Positions 34,510-43,429 of a stretch of 64,000 bases of DNA are shown piece after piece. Positions within the stretch are counted from its first letter, which is position 1; each line of letters opens with the position of its first letter. This DNA is from Arion vulgaris (taxonomy: Eukaryota > Mollusca > Gastropoda > Stylommatophora > Arionidae), in contig CM036771.1 in assembly GCA_020796225.1 (NCBI GenBank), positions 29,060,176 to 29,124,175 on the forward strand, read 5' to 3'. A program made the translations under genes and the position numbers. The notes beneath the pieces are model-generated. The model was given only the letters and a program-made list of their open reading frames with translations. It searched no databases and was not told where the DNA came from.

Positions 34510-35190
34510 AATACCCTGAAAATAAGTGTACACACGTGTACACTGATGTACACAAAGAACACAATCAGCAATGGCGGAGGAGGAATAGTGCTCAAACTCT
34601 CAAAGAAAGTGATGGTCACAAAAGCGATTGCCACAGACAAATACTCAAATAACTACGAGGCAGAGGCAATAAGAACAGCAGCCGAAATGATCCTAGAGAG
34701 AAGAGGCACCTCTCGCAACAAAGTCGTGATATTCACCAATGCTCTGTCGGTCATCACGGCACTCAAAAGTGTAGGCAAAACAGCTAAATGAGCTGAAAGC
34801 GACCCTCGATGCACTAGCATGCTCACTCAAACGCACCGTCATTCAGTGGATACCATCACACTGCAACATAAGTGGAAATGAACATGCCGACAAGCTAGCT
34901 AAAGAAGGCGGGCGACTACCTCAGACTGTTCTCGAGATCAGTTATGAGGAAGCCAGAACAACCATCGGCTGGCACTATAGAGACAAATGGACAAAAGACT
35001 ATCCTCAGTACAACATCAGCGACGGGTACTACGGTCTGTCTCGTAGTGAACAAGTTGCCATACTCCGCCTCCGTACCGGCCACAACAAGCTCCGCGCCCA
35101 CATGTTCAACAAATTTAAAATCGGCACAACTAGCCTGTGTCCCTGCAAAAGGTGGACATGACGGCAGAGCATGTACTGCAAGATTGTAAA
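34510..35190 (+). pseudogene. LINE-2 RNase H and C-terminal Cys-rich end, broken
   Basis: RNase H opens with HVYTDV (usual YTDGS) and, in a second frame, NTISNGGGGIVLKLSKKV, NNYEAEAIRTAAEMI (catalytic Glu) and VVIFTNALSVITAL (Asp of the usual TD/SDS changed to TNA). The last part gives QWIPSHCNISGNEHADKL (His and Asp of the final motif). A C-terminal segment, LRTGHNKLRAHMF then SLCPCK, corresponds to the zinc-ribbon-like end of these ORFs (CPC...H..C). RNase H removes the RNA strand during reverse transcription; this copy has lost residues and frame. Confidence 0.85.
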
Positions 35191-35334
35191 CTGATAGCAG
35201 GTATAAGAAAATAAACCTGGCCCCAAAACAGAGCTTCGCGAGAAGCTGTACGGAGGAACAGAGTCCCTTAAAAACACTGTAAAATTCATGATAAAAGTTG
35301 GTTCATCAGTTTAGGCCGGGATCGCGCGCGAGAG

Positions 35335-35610
35335 AACTCACCAAGAAGTCTATCAACTCTTTTTTTGATGGTGCATCAACTCACCAAGGAGTATCAACTC
35401 ACCAAGGAGTATCAACTCATTATTTGATGGTGCATGAACTCACCAAGAAGTCTATCAATTTATTATTTGATGGTGTACGAACTCAACAAGAAGTCTTATC
35501 AATTCATTATTTGATGGTGCATGAACTCAACAAGAAGTCTATCAATTCATTATTTGATGGTGCATGAACTCAACAAGAAGTCTATCAACTCATTATTTGA
35601 TGGTCCATGA
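35335..35610. repeat. Minisatellite, 43-44 bp unit, right part
   Basis: About six units of the array begun at 29357, separated from it by LINE-2. Two short units (CACCAAGGAGTATCAACT) at 35381-35416 show local duplication. Units furthest right are the most regular. Confidence 0.95.
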
Positions 35611-35904
35611 ATATATTTGAGTCAAAAATATTTGATTGATCTCTGTTCTGTCTCAATCAGCAAATCTCTCTTTATTCCTAACTTTTCCATGTCTTCATTT
35701 GTTTGTTTCTTGGTCATGACATGCAACAATTTCTTCTATAAATCCATAGCTTTTATAGAAACTATACCCCCTCTGTATTTTTATCTTCTAGCTGCTTGTT
35801 TAGTCTAAGATGTTCAAATCCTTGCACTAAATGACATATGGATCTGAAGTGAGTTTTCCTGTTTTGAGCTCATCGAAGATTTATCAGAAAACAAAATATA
35901 ATTT

Positions 35905-36230
35905 CTTCATCATCAAGGTGCGTATCCTTTATAGGGCGTTGCTCTCTTTGCAGCACATCTGAAATTCACCCTGTCTCTTGCCAGTTTACCCACTTCGTCG
36001 ATGGTCATGTTCATGGTTTCTTTAATATCTTGTAGCCATCTTCTTGGTCTGCCAGCAGTCACCGTTATTGTTAATTATTGAGCCCAGATATTTGTAGCTC
36101 TCTACACATTGGAGTTCTTCATTGTTTACTTGGATGGTAGGTGAGCCTTTTGCTTTGTCAGTTGACATGATTTTTGTTTTTGTGTATTCAAATATAGATG
36201 TTGGTAATTTCTTAGACAATTTCTTACTTT
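35905..36230 (-). mobile_element. RTE-like LINE fragment with internal deletion
   Basis: The minus strand encodes YTKTKIMSTDKAKGSPTIQV, LQCVESYKYLGSIINNNGDC (post-palm RT region) and then, with no intervening thumb region, GRPRRWLQDIKETMNMTIDE and VGKLARDRVNFRCAAKRATP (C-terminus). Several hundred codons are missing between the two parts, so the copy carries a large internal deletion. Confidence 0.78.
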
Positions 36231-36749
36231 GTCTTATTCTTTTTCAACCGAAGTGCAATGATGATGGTCCAGTCAATCAACCATTCTTCTTCAATGATCC
36301 AACAATTTGTTATATTCAGTCACCAGTGTCACATGGTATCTGCATGTGCTTGTAAGTTGTTACTTTGTTCCATTTATCTGACCTTGAAGGAATGATTTAA
36401 TTCTTGGCCCACACGGAGGAGGAGGTCGTGGTGGTGGTAGTAAACAGTTTCTTCATGATGATGATGTGTGCCTAGATAGCAACACTGAGGGTTTTGTGGT
36501 TGAATTCTGCTCATGTGATAATTAAGTGATTTGTGTTTCAGTTTGGGGTCCAATTTCTCCTTGTAAGATGGTTGATTTAATCTTGGAGTTCAGGTTGTCC
36601 ATGTATCAATTCTCATCCAGTGATAATTTATTACATACTCAATGCAACATGTTTGAGCACAAAATTGCACTTTGTGTTTAATAAAACTTGCTTGTTTATA
36701 TATTTTGTTATGCATTGAATATTGTACAATCCTTAACTGTACCTCTTAG
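36231..36749. other. Intron upstream of Rab6 terminal exon B
   Basis: No transposon or gene recognised. A purine-rich GGAGGAGGAGGTCGTGGTGG tract lies at 36415-36440. The pyrimidine-rich acceptor of exon B closes the block. Confidence 0.45.
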
Positions 36750-36820
36750 TGCATGATGTTGTGCTAAAAGCTGAGACCCCAGTAGAACCTCAGAAACAAG
36801 AAGGAGGTTGTGCATGCTGA
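36750..36820 (+). CDS. Rab6: Rab6 terminal exon B (alternative tail ending EGGCAC)
   Basis: After a good acceptor (TTAACTGTACCTCTTAG) the exon reads (A)TG CAT GAT GTT..., giving MHDVVLKAETPVEPQKQ then EGGCAC and TGA. It has the same entry phase as exon A, a similar length (23 against 22 codons including the shared Met), the same VxLK and PVE motifs, and an identical GAAGGAGGTTGTGC stretch around the prenylation signal. It therefore looks like a diverged tandem duplicate of exon A kept open by selection. I saw no AATAAA within the next 700 nt. Whether one is conditional or tissue-specific cannot be told from DNA. Confidence 0.87.
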
Positions 36821-37507
36821 AAGATTTATAATCAATCAACACCTGTGTCACATGTATCATCCCTCACCATTGGTCACTGTGCTCTCATTATCACTTTGTT
36901 AATTTGTTATTTTATATTTTTATTTTTCTATAGTATTGATTTTGTCAAGTTGCTTGTTAATAATTTCTAATTGACTTATTAAGGATATTAATGTCGTTTT
37001 TGTTATAGCTTTCAATGAATGTTGTCCATACTCAATGTAAGAACTAAATCTCTCAATGATCAGTAATAGACATAGTTTCAAAACACCACTACCTGTCATA
37101 AACTATTGTTTGAATCTACTACTACTAACTGAACAAATTTTGTCAGTAATATAATGTGTTGACAGTGTTATCTCATCTCCAATACTGCACCTAAATAGAC
37201 AAGTTAGTGTTTATTGGAAACGTCCCAGTGCAAAGTCACAAAAATCAAAATTTCCATGCTTTAATTTATATCTTTATTGAACACATTTTATGAGGTAGTA
37301 GTGCACAACTAACATTTTCATGACACTTCAAAAATACATCACTGTTCCAGTCATTACCTTTATAGTTAAGATTTATCATGGGATGCTCTCTGGGTATTTA
37401 TTACCAGGCATACTTGCTCTGATGCAGTGTGGTTCCTTACCATGTTTTATACTCATGCTGACCACAGATATTATCTTTCATCTTGAACAATAATATTTTC
37501 CTGTCAT
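36821..37507. other. Probable 3' UTR and flank of Rab6 exon B
   Basis: AT-rich sequence after the TGA. No AATAAA seen before 37500, so the poly(A) site is variant or further downstream. No repeats recognised. Confidence 0.4.
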
Positions 37508-37645
37508 AAACAAAACTATAAATATACTTAGTAAAACAGACTATAAATGTACTTAGTAAAACAATCAATGTACTTAGTAAAACAGACTATAAATGTACTT
37601 AGTAGAACAGACTATAAATGTACTCAGTAAAACAGACTATAAATC
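37508..37645. repeat. Short tandem array, 25-bp unit, about 6 copies
   Basis: Unit ACTATAAATGTACTTAGTAA plus AACAG, with one shortened copy (ACAATCAATGTACTTAG). It ends 12 bp before the target duplication of the unclassified insertion at 37669. Confidence 0.92.
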
Positions 37646-37668
37646 TCACACAGCTTAAAGTCATAATT

Positions 37669-38193
37669 CTGGCCAGCAATGGCGGAATTCGGATGGCCAT
37701 TCAGAGTCAGAACTGTTTGATTCTGAACACAACTTTGCTAGCGCATTTTCGCCATGTTTGATCGGGCATTTTCCGGTTTCGTTTGCCGAGCTACTGAGTT
37801 AGTGCTTGAGCAACGCTGTGAGCCATGACTGTTACATGGAATGCTTTTTGCTGTGTCAACCGTGCGTTTGTTGTGTGTATTCAGAAAATGGCGGACAGCG
37901 GTTATGATGAATAAGCTCAATCTGCCGTATGCAGTTATACTGCGAGTGCAGAAAACTGGATTTTGTCATGATTGATGAACAGTTTTGTGTTGCTACATTA
38001 GCGACGGCCATATGCATTTTATGCGGTGCCGATTTCTTTTTGTGGCGGCACGCAACTGTTTCTTTCTGGAATTGGTTCACACAGGAAACTTTTCACAGTT
38101 GTTAGCATTTCGTGTGATTTTCATTGGCACAGGAACGGAGCAATTATGGGGTGACCCGTTGCAGTGAAGTTGGAACCGTACTTATGAACTATG
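37669..38193. mobile_element. Unclassified 525-bp insertion with 12-bp target duplication
   Basis: The block begins CTGGCCAGCAATGGCGGAAT and ends ACTTATGAACTATG, and lies between perfect copies of AAAGTCATAATT (37657-37668 and 38194-38205). It is richer in G and C than its surroundings. I could not match it to any LINE, SINE or Penelope-like copy in this window; it lacks an obvious tail, tRNA-like head or matching inverted ends. Overlapping minus-strand frames of 60 and 74 codons (37738-37920 and 37856-38080) give no recognised protein. The flanking duplication argues for a retroelement-type insertion. Confidence 0.6.
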
Positions 38194-39096
38194 AAAGTCA
38201 TAATTATAAATTTCTGATCATAGTAATTAATTAGTTTGTTCCTTTCGTGCCAAAGGCGGCACATAGTGCAGAAGTTTTAGATCTCCATGTGATGCGGTTC
38301 GTTGCTAGCAGTTGGAGATCTTGTATGGTTTTACATCCCAATAGTTTACTTTCTTGTTGGATGGTTCTTCGAAGAGTGGTTTTTGGCCTTCCACGTTTTC
38401 TTTCCCCAACATAAAGACTTGTTGATTTAGTCTCTGTTTGTCTGATCTAAGAACATGACCTAAATATTTCCACCTTCGTTTCCTTATAATATTTGATACG
38501 GGTTGTTGGTGTGTTCTATCTCTCACTGTGTTGTTAGAAACGAAATCACTCCATTTTACTTTTAATAATTTTCGGAGACATTTATTCTCAAAGCTGTCCA
38601 GTTTCTTATCAATTTTCTTTGTTGATTTCCAACTTTCAGAACCGTAGGTCAGTACAGGAATCACACATGACTTAAAACTTTTGTGCATATACTAAGGTCT
38701 TGAGACTGCCAGATATTCGTTAATTTAGTGAAGGCACTAGCTGCTATAGCAATACGAGAGTTTATTTCTTTCATCGTGTCTCCGTTGTTTGACACTTTAC
38801 TACCCAAATATGTAAAATGTTCAACTTTCTCCAGTGTTTGGACATTTATTACGATGTTGTCTGTGGAGTTTGTGAGGTCCATAATTTTGGTCTTGGCAGA
38901 ATTAATCTGGAGACCAACCTGTTCTGCAAGTGTGCAAAGATTGCTCGTTAGTTTGTGGGTTGCTTGTGTGGTTGAGTTCAATATGGCCACGTCATCGGCA
39001 AAGTCAAGATCAAATAGTCTGCTGTTATTAAGCCATTTGATGCCTAGTTGATCATCTAGTTGATACATGTGCATTTGCGCATGATCCAGTCTATAG

Positions 39097-39858
39097 GTTA
39101 TTGGTTACTAAACTGACGTCATTGCACTCCGGGCAGACCCATAGGTGCTCAGTCTCCCCAACAGATATTGAAGAGTATGTATACTGATGGTTCCTGTGGC
39201 TCGCTGATTAAACACACCTCTTACTCTGCCTCTCAGGCATCCAGTTCAACTTGAACAACGGTAACTCCAAACTGCTTAAATCGCTTGATCGATTCAACAT
39301 CGATTTTAGTATCCTCATCCAACAGAGTCGCGAAGAGACCGAATAATATCCCCTTATCCATCTTCAACTCCCCAACAATCGATGCTTTTGATGCAAGCCT
39401 GTCCGCTCTCTCATTACCATAAACGCCCGCATGCCCAGGACAGTATATCCAGGTAAGCCGCTGGAGGTTAGAAACTTCTATAGACGACATCCACTCATAC
39501 CGAAAACTGCCCTTCTGGATCTTGTGAAGCATCGACTGAGAGTCAGATACAACAACTGCCCCAGTAAATGAAGTCCCAGAAATCCAATGGAGGGCGGCAG
39601 TAACGGCCTCAACATCCATCCTCATACTAGAAGTAGTTGTCCTGTATGCCCCACTTCGCTCTGCAATAACCCTACCATACGCATTAGCCAAGAAACCCCA
39701 GTCGGATTTCTCACCACGTTGAACCGACCCATCGGTATATACAACAACATCATCATCCCTTGCATTATCTTCTATCAGCTGCTTAACTGTGAGATCAGCC
39801 TTCATGTTGTCCCAATCTCTACATTCTCTTCCAAGAGTAATGATAACGTTGAGATAGT
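39097..39858 (-). mobile_element. RNase H LINE insertion, young 5'-truncated copy
   Basis: A 762-bp insertion into the RT frame of the RTE-like copy, between perfect 15-bp duplications TGATCCAGTCTATAG (39082-39096 and 39859-39873). The 3' end is GTTTAGTAACCAATAACC without poly(A). It carries only the RNase H end of the ORF, and this is still open. Together with its perfect duplication this suggests one of the most recent insertions in the window. Confidence 0.93.
39233..39805 (-). CDS. Intact LINE RNase H domain (190 codons)
   Basis: The open frame starts within the truncated LINE and contains the four catalytic carboxylate motifs in order: VVVYTDGSVQ (Asp), SSMRMDVEAVTAALHW (Glu), VVVSDSQSML (Asp) and CPGHAGVYGNERADRL (His and Asp). 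A C-terminal extension (KIDVESIKRFKQFGVTVVQV) follows to the stop. As a LINE domain it degrades RNA in RNA-DNA hybrids during second-strand synthesis. There is no promoter or start codon of its own that I can support, so it is probably not expressed as a separate protein. The copies at 10252 (YTDRS) and 62551 (YNNGS) have damaged first motifs. Confidence 0.85.
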   Translation of the reverse strand: MKADLTVKQLIEDNARDDDVVVYTDGSVQRGEKSDWGFLANAYGRVIAERSGAYRTTTSSMRMDVEAVTAALHWISGTSFTGAVVVSDSQSMLHKIQKGSFRYEWMSSIEVSNLQRLTWIYCPGHAGVYGNERADRLASKASIVGELKMDKGILFGLFATLLDEDTKIDVESIKRFKQFGVTVVQVELDA

Positions 39859-40420
39859 TGATCCAGTCTATAGCTATCCCAAAAGCATAGGTGACATAAC
39901 GCAGCCCTGCTTCACGCCCGAATTGACTGTGAACCAGTCTGAGTTTCCTGCATCTGTTCTTACACAGCAGGATGCTTCAGAATAGAAGGCTTTTATAATG
40001 TTGATGTATTTTTCCTGGAAGCCGTAGGTCTTAAGAATCTCCCAGAGAGTAGAACGATGAAGACTATCAAACGTTTTCTGAAAGTCTATAAAATTTATCA
40101 CTAGTGGTGACTGGAATTCAATTGATTCTTCTATAATGGATCTCAGCCTGAAGATATGATCAGTACAAGAACGATGTGGACGAAAGCCAGCTTGTTCTTC
40201 TCTTAGCCTTGCGTCGACAGCTTTTTCAGCCTCTCCATCAAAATACTGCAGAATAGCTTGCCAGGTGTTGATAGCAGAGTTATTCCACGCCAGTTGTTGC
40301 AATTTGACAAATCGCCTTTTTTGGGAGCTTGAATATCACTCCGTCTTTCCAATCTTTTGGAGGGTTCTCATTCTGCCAAACATCGTTCATTAAGGAATCC
40401 CATTGATTCCTCGTCAGTTG

Positions 40421-40799
40421 CTTTTATCATCTCTCCTGAAATATAGTAATGCTAATGTGCAAAATTGATCATTGATATGGAAAATGATTTCCAGTATCAT
40501 GCTTGCCTCATATGCTAGTGGTGACATATATATACTTAAGCATTGCTCGTGTAAAGTGGTTAGAGCACTGGTATAACAGTTAAAATAGACCAGGATCACT
40601 TTGCAGTGTTTTCATAACTTCATCAATACATCTGACATACAACATGAAGTTGAGTGCTTGGTTCATGGATTCATGGAAGGGACTTTGGTGAGGAACTGAA
40701 GTGACTTCCTTTGCCTTCAAATTTATAGGATGGTGTAGTACAGTGGTCCTAACTATAACCTCTTTCATGCCATAGTTGACACTTCAGACATTATAGATG
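40421..40799. other. No gene recognised
   Basis: Contains one AAAGTGGTTAGAGCACTGGT phrase at about 40553-40573 like those near 24250. Otherwise no identifiable feature. Confidence 0.4.
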
Positions 40800-41165
40800 G
40801 AGACTGCAGTAAAACTATGTAGAATGACGAAACACGTAATAACAAAGTACTGTAGTTTTACAAAATACAAAGACAATGACTACACAGCAACATTTGACCA
40901 AAAGGCCTTTATCAAGCAAACAATACAACAAAAGTGACGAATGTCACAGAACACTACATATAGACTTTGACAAAGATATTACAATGGTTAAAAATGAATG
41001 AAAACATGTGACTAAGAACGAATAACGAAGTAAATGCAGAAAAGCTAGAAGTGGAAAAAGAAGAGAAACAATAACAAAATCAAGAAAATATATGACTCAT
41101 ATGCATTTAACATATACACATATAAAATATAGAGCATGCGAAGAGAAAGTACTAAGAAGCATAAT
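40800..41165 (-). mobile_element. Penelope-like element, terminal fragment only
   Basis: The minus-strand family 3' terminus, from GACTGCAGTAAAACTAT through ACAAAGTACTGTAGTTTTAC and the GGCCTTTATCAAGC box to AAAGTACTAAGAAGCATAAT. No coding part follows, so it is either a very short insertion or a remnant of one. Confidence 0.8.
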
Positions 41166-41179
41166 AAGAAATAAACAAG

Positions 41180-41705
41180 TGATCCCCATTGCTGTAAATC
41201 TGCTGTTTTTTTGTTCATGGTATCCCATGTCAGCTCACATTATTTCATTTCTTTTGTTCTTCTCCAAGTTTCCATTGGTCTTCCCCTTCCATCTCCTGTC
41301 CATCGGTGTGCTATGTTTACCAAAGAGCCAGTGGCAGTCTACACACTTATCTCCCAGTTCTGCCTCTGTTCATAGTTGTCAGTGATGTACATTTAGTTTT
41401 CTTTCGTAGCTCCTCGTTTGGGACAAAATATTTGCTGGATTCTATTAAGACATTTTCTTTGAATAAACTTTTATTGATATATATTTCCTGCAACAATTGT
41501 CCAGCATTCACTATTGTATAGCAATATTATGTGTATGCTATATTGATCTATTCTGAGTCTGGCCTTCAAACCAAGTATTTTTGGTCTACATATGCTTTTA
41601 AACTTGGAAAAGGTTTAGTTTGCTTTGTTTATTCTTTCTGTTACATACTTTTCTGAATCTTCCTCTGTATCTTGGTTACTGTAATTTACCAGTTACCTTG
41701 ATTAC
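41180..41705 (-). mobile_element. LINE C-terminal fragment, decayed
   Basis: Minus-strand pieces include GQTQNRSI, NCCRKYISIKVYSKK, DCHWLFGKHSTPMDRRWKGK and ADMGYHEQKNSRFTAM, corresponding to the GRP.ETWR...ELGYTWDT...AADRQ...W segment seen at the end of RTE-like LINE ORFs. Stops are frequent. Confidence 0.55.
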
Positions 41706-41714
41706 TTTAATTTA

Positions 41715-42380
41715 GCTGAAAGTTTACCAGGCCATAGTGCTAACCACGCTGTTGTACGCAAGCGAGACATGGACAGTATATAGCAGACACGCAAGAAAAT
41801 TAAACCATTTCCACACAAGCTGTCTACGCAGAATACTAAAAATAAACTGGCAGGACAAAATTCCAGACAGTGAAGTCCTCACAAGAGCAAAGATCCCAAG
41901 TGTCAACACCATGTTGCAGAAGGCCCAGGTGAGATGGGTCGGTCACGTTGCTAGGATGCCTGATAAACGCATCCCAAAACAGTTGATGTATGGCAAGCTT
42001 GAAGGGGGCAGACGTTTAGCTGGTGGACAGAAAAACGCTTTAAAGACACTCTTAAAGTGTCTCTGAAATGCTTCGATATAGACAATACGTGCTGGGAATC
42101 CCTTGCACAAGATCGCCAAATGTGGCGCTGTAACAACAAAGAGGAACCCGAATAGCTGAGAATCATCGTATTGTTGAGTCACAGAGAAAGCGAGCAGCGC
42201 GAAAAGACAGCACACAACACGCACATGTCTAACCTTGATCATGTATGCCCCACCTGTGGTCGGGGATTCTGTTCTAGGATTGGACTCTACAGTCACCTCC
42301 GCACACACCAGAGAAGTGCAACAGCACACGTCTGAGATTGTTGTCATCATCGCTTGCGATGGACGGATATATATATATAC
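41715..42380 (+). mobile_element. LINE 3' end encoding a C-terminal C2H2 zinc finger
   Basis: The open part (41737-42066) reads LTTLLYASETWTVYSRHARK, CLRRILKINWQDKIPDSEVL and VRWVGHVARMPDKRIPKQLM, the post-RT region. After a frameshift near 42030 it continues CWESLAQDRQMWRC and ends with DHVCPTCGRGFCSRIGLYSH and LRTHQRS, a classical CX2C...HX3H finger, at about 42235-42315. The finger probably binds nucleic acid. The 5' end is truncated and the 3' end runs into (AT)n at about 42370. Another 3' end of this family lies at 19704-19804. Confidence 0.87.
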
Positions 42381-42774
42381 TGTATATTTTCTTTGTTTTA
42401 TCGTTCACCCACTATGAATTCATTCACGGTAGTGATTGTGCATAATGTGGCACCTCTAACTGATTTTTGTGTGAACACTTGCTAGTCTCAAGTTCACTAA
42501 CGCTGGATACTGTCATCTCATTCATTGTGTCTTAGGTCCTGAACTGAACTCAAATACCAAAAATGAAATGGTTAAGTCTTCATGCAATCAGATTCACAAT
42601 TAATGTCAGATGTTTCTGAGTTAGAGGAACTCAGATTCAACTCTAGTTTTACTGTGTGAGGGCTTTGATGATGTAAATTAAATGAACTGAGCACATATAT
42701 GGTTTCCCTAAGTGCACTACTGTCATTTGTTACCATTTTTCCACTGTGATGTCTCTAACACTTCAGATATATAT
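42381..42774. other. No gene recognised
   Basis: AT-rich sequence between two LINE pieces, without features I could identify. Confidence 0.4.
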
Positions 42775-43375
42775 TAACGTTGCACAAAGCTACAGATTCT
42801 ATCAAAAACAAACTTACAGATGAGTTTAAAGACAAGAGAAACAAGCGCAAACTCAGAATTTGTCACAGCCATACACTTGCCAAAATCACCGCCTGTCTGT
42901 TAAGACATAAAATGACATGTATATATATATATATTATATGTATGGGTGTGAAGCATGGACATTTAATAAAGCAGTAGAAAAACATATATTTGCTTTCGAA
43001 TATAAGTGTTACAGAAGAGTCCTCCATATATCTTGGACAGAGAAGAGAGCAAGTAGATCTATCCAGAAAGAACTCAAAATCAAAGAAAACTGGCTGATGC
43101 TACAAATAAGAAAGAAAAATTGAGATATTTTGGACATATAAAAAGACATGAAGGGCTGGAAAAGACCATCATGGAAGGAGGCATACCGGCAAAGAGAAGA
43201 AGAGGAAGAACACAGAGAAGATAGATTCAGGATGTAACTGATGTTTTGAACATGACGGCTGCAGAGGCAGGACATCTGGCATATGAGAGAGAAGTTTCGG
43301 AGGACTGTTGGGGTGGCAAAGTTCTGCTCAGGACAACTTATTTGATGATGATGATGATATATATTATGAAGTTTT
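42775..43375 (+). mobile_element. RTE-like LINE 3' fragment
   Basis: Same family as 1-687. The better-preserved frame (42917-43123) reads MYGCEAWTFNKAVEKHIFAF, YKCYRRVLHISWTEKRASRS and IQKELKIKENWLMLQIRKKN, then shifts; later pieces match KDMKGWKRP and MREKFRRTVGVAKFCSGQLI. It ends in a GATGATGATGATATAT tail. This copy shows the sequence that the SINEs at 151 and 46356 interrupt in the other copies. Confidence 0.85.
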
Positions 43376-43429
43376 CCTTTTTATAAATGTTCCCTTAATT
43401 TAGAATGGTTAAATAATATTTATGCATAG

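Larger units (their letters stand above)
29909..35334 (+). mobile_element. Full-length I-like LINE (LINE-2) inserted in a minisatellite
   Basis: The 5426-bp insertion is flanked by the 12-bp duplication GAACTCACCAAG (29897-29908 and 35335-35346), and the same minisatellite lies on both sides, so both ends are certain. It has a 1.8-kb leader containing tandem monomers (30050-30595), an endonuclease (about 31695-32345), RT (32436-34050), RNase H and a cysteine-rich end (34510-35190), and a short 3' part ending GGGATCGCGCGCGAGA with no poly(A). It is related to LINE-1 at 6723 but clearly diverged. Stops and frameshifts in each domain make it inactive. Confidence 0.92.
38225..40420 (-). mobile_element. 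RTE-like LINE copy split by an RNase H LINE
   Basis: Read leftward on the minus strand from 40420: AWNNSAINTWQ, LREEQAGFRPHRSCTDHIFR, NFIDFQKTFDSLHRSTLWEI (catalytic Asp kept), VKQGCVMSPML. After the nested insertion (39097-39858): WLNNSRLFDLDFADDVAILN (Asp pair), KTKIMDLTNSTD, VEHFTYLGSKVSNNGDTM, then CVIPVLTYGSESWKSTKK and RKRRWKYLGHVLRSDKQR, ending with a short C-terminus around 38240. The endonuclease is missing. Frame breaks occur at about 38690 and in the 5' part, so it is inactive. Confidence 0.85.
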
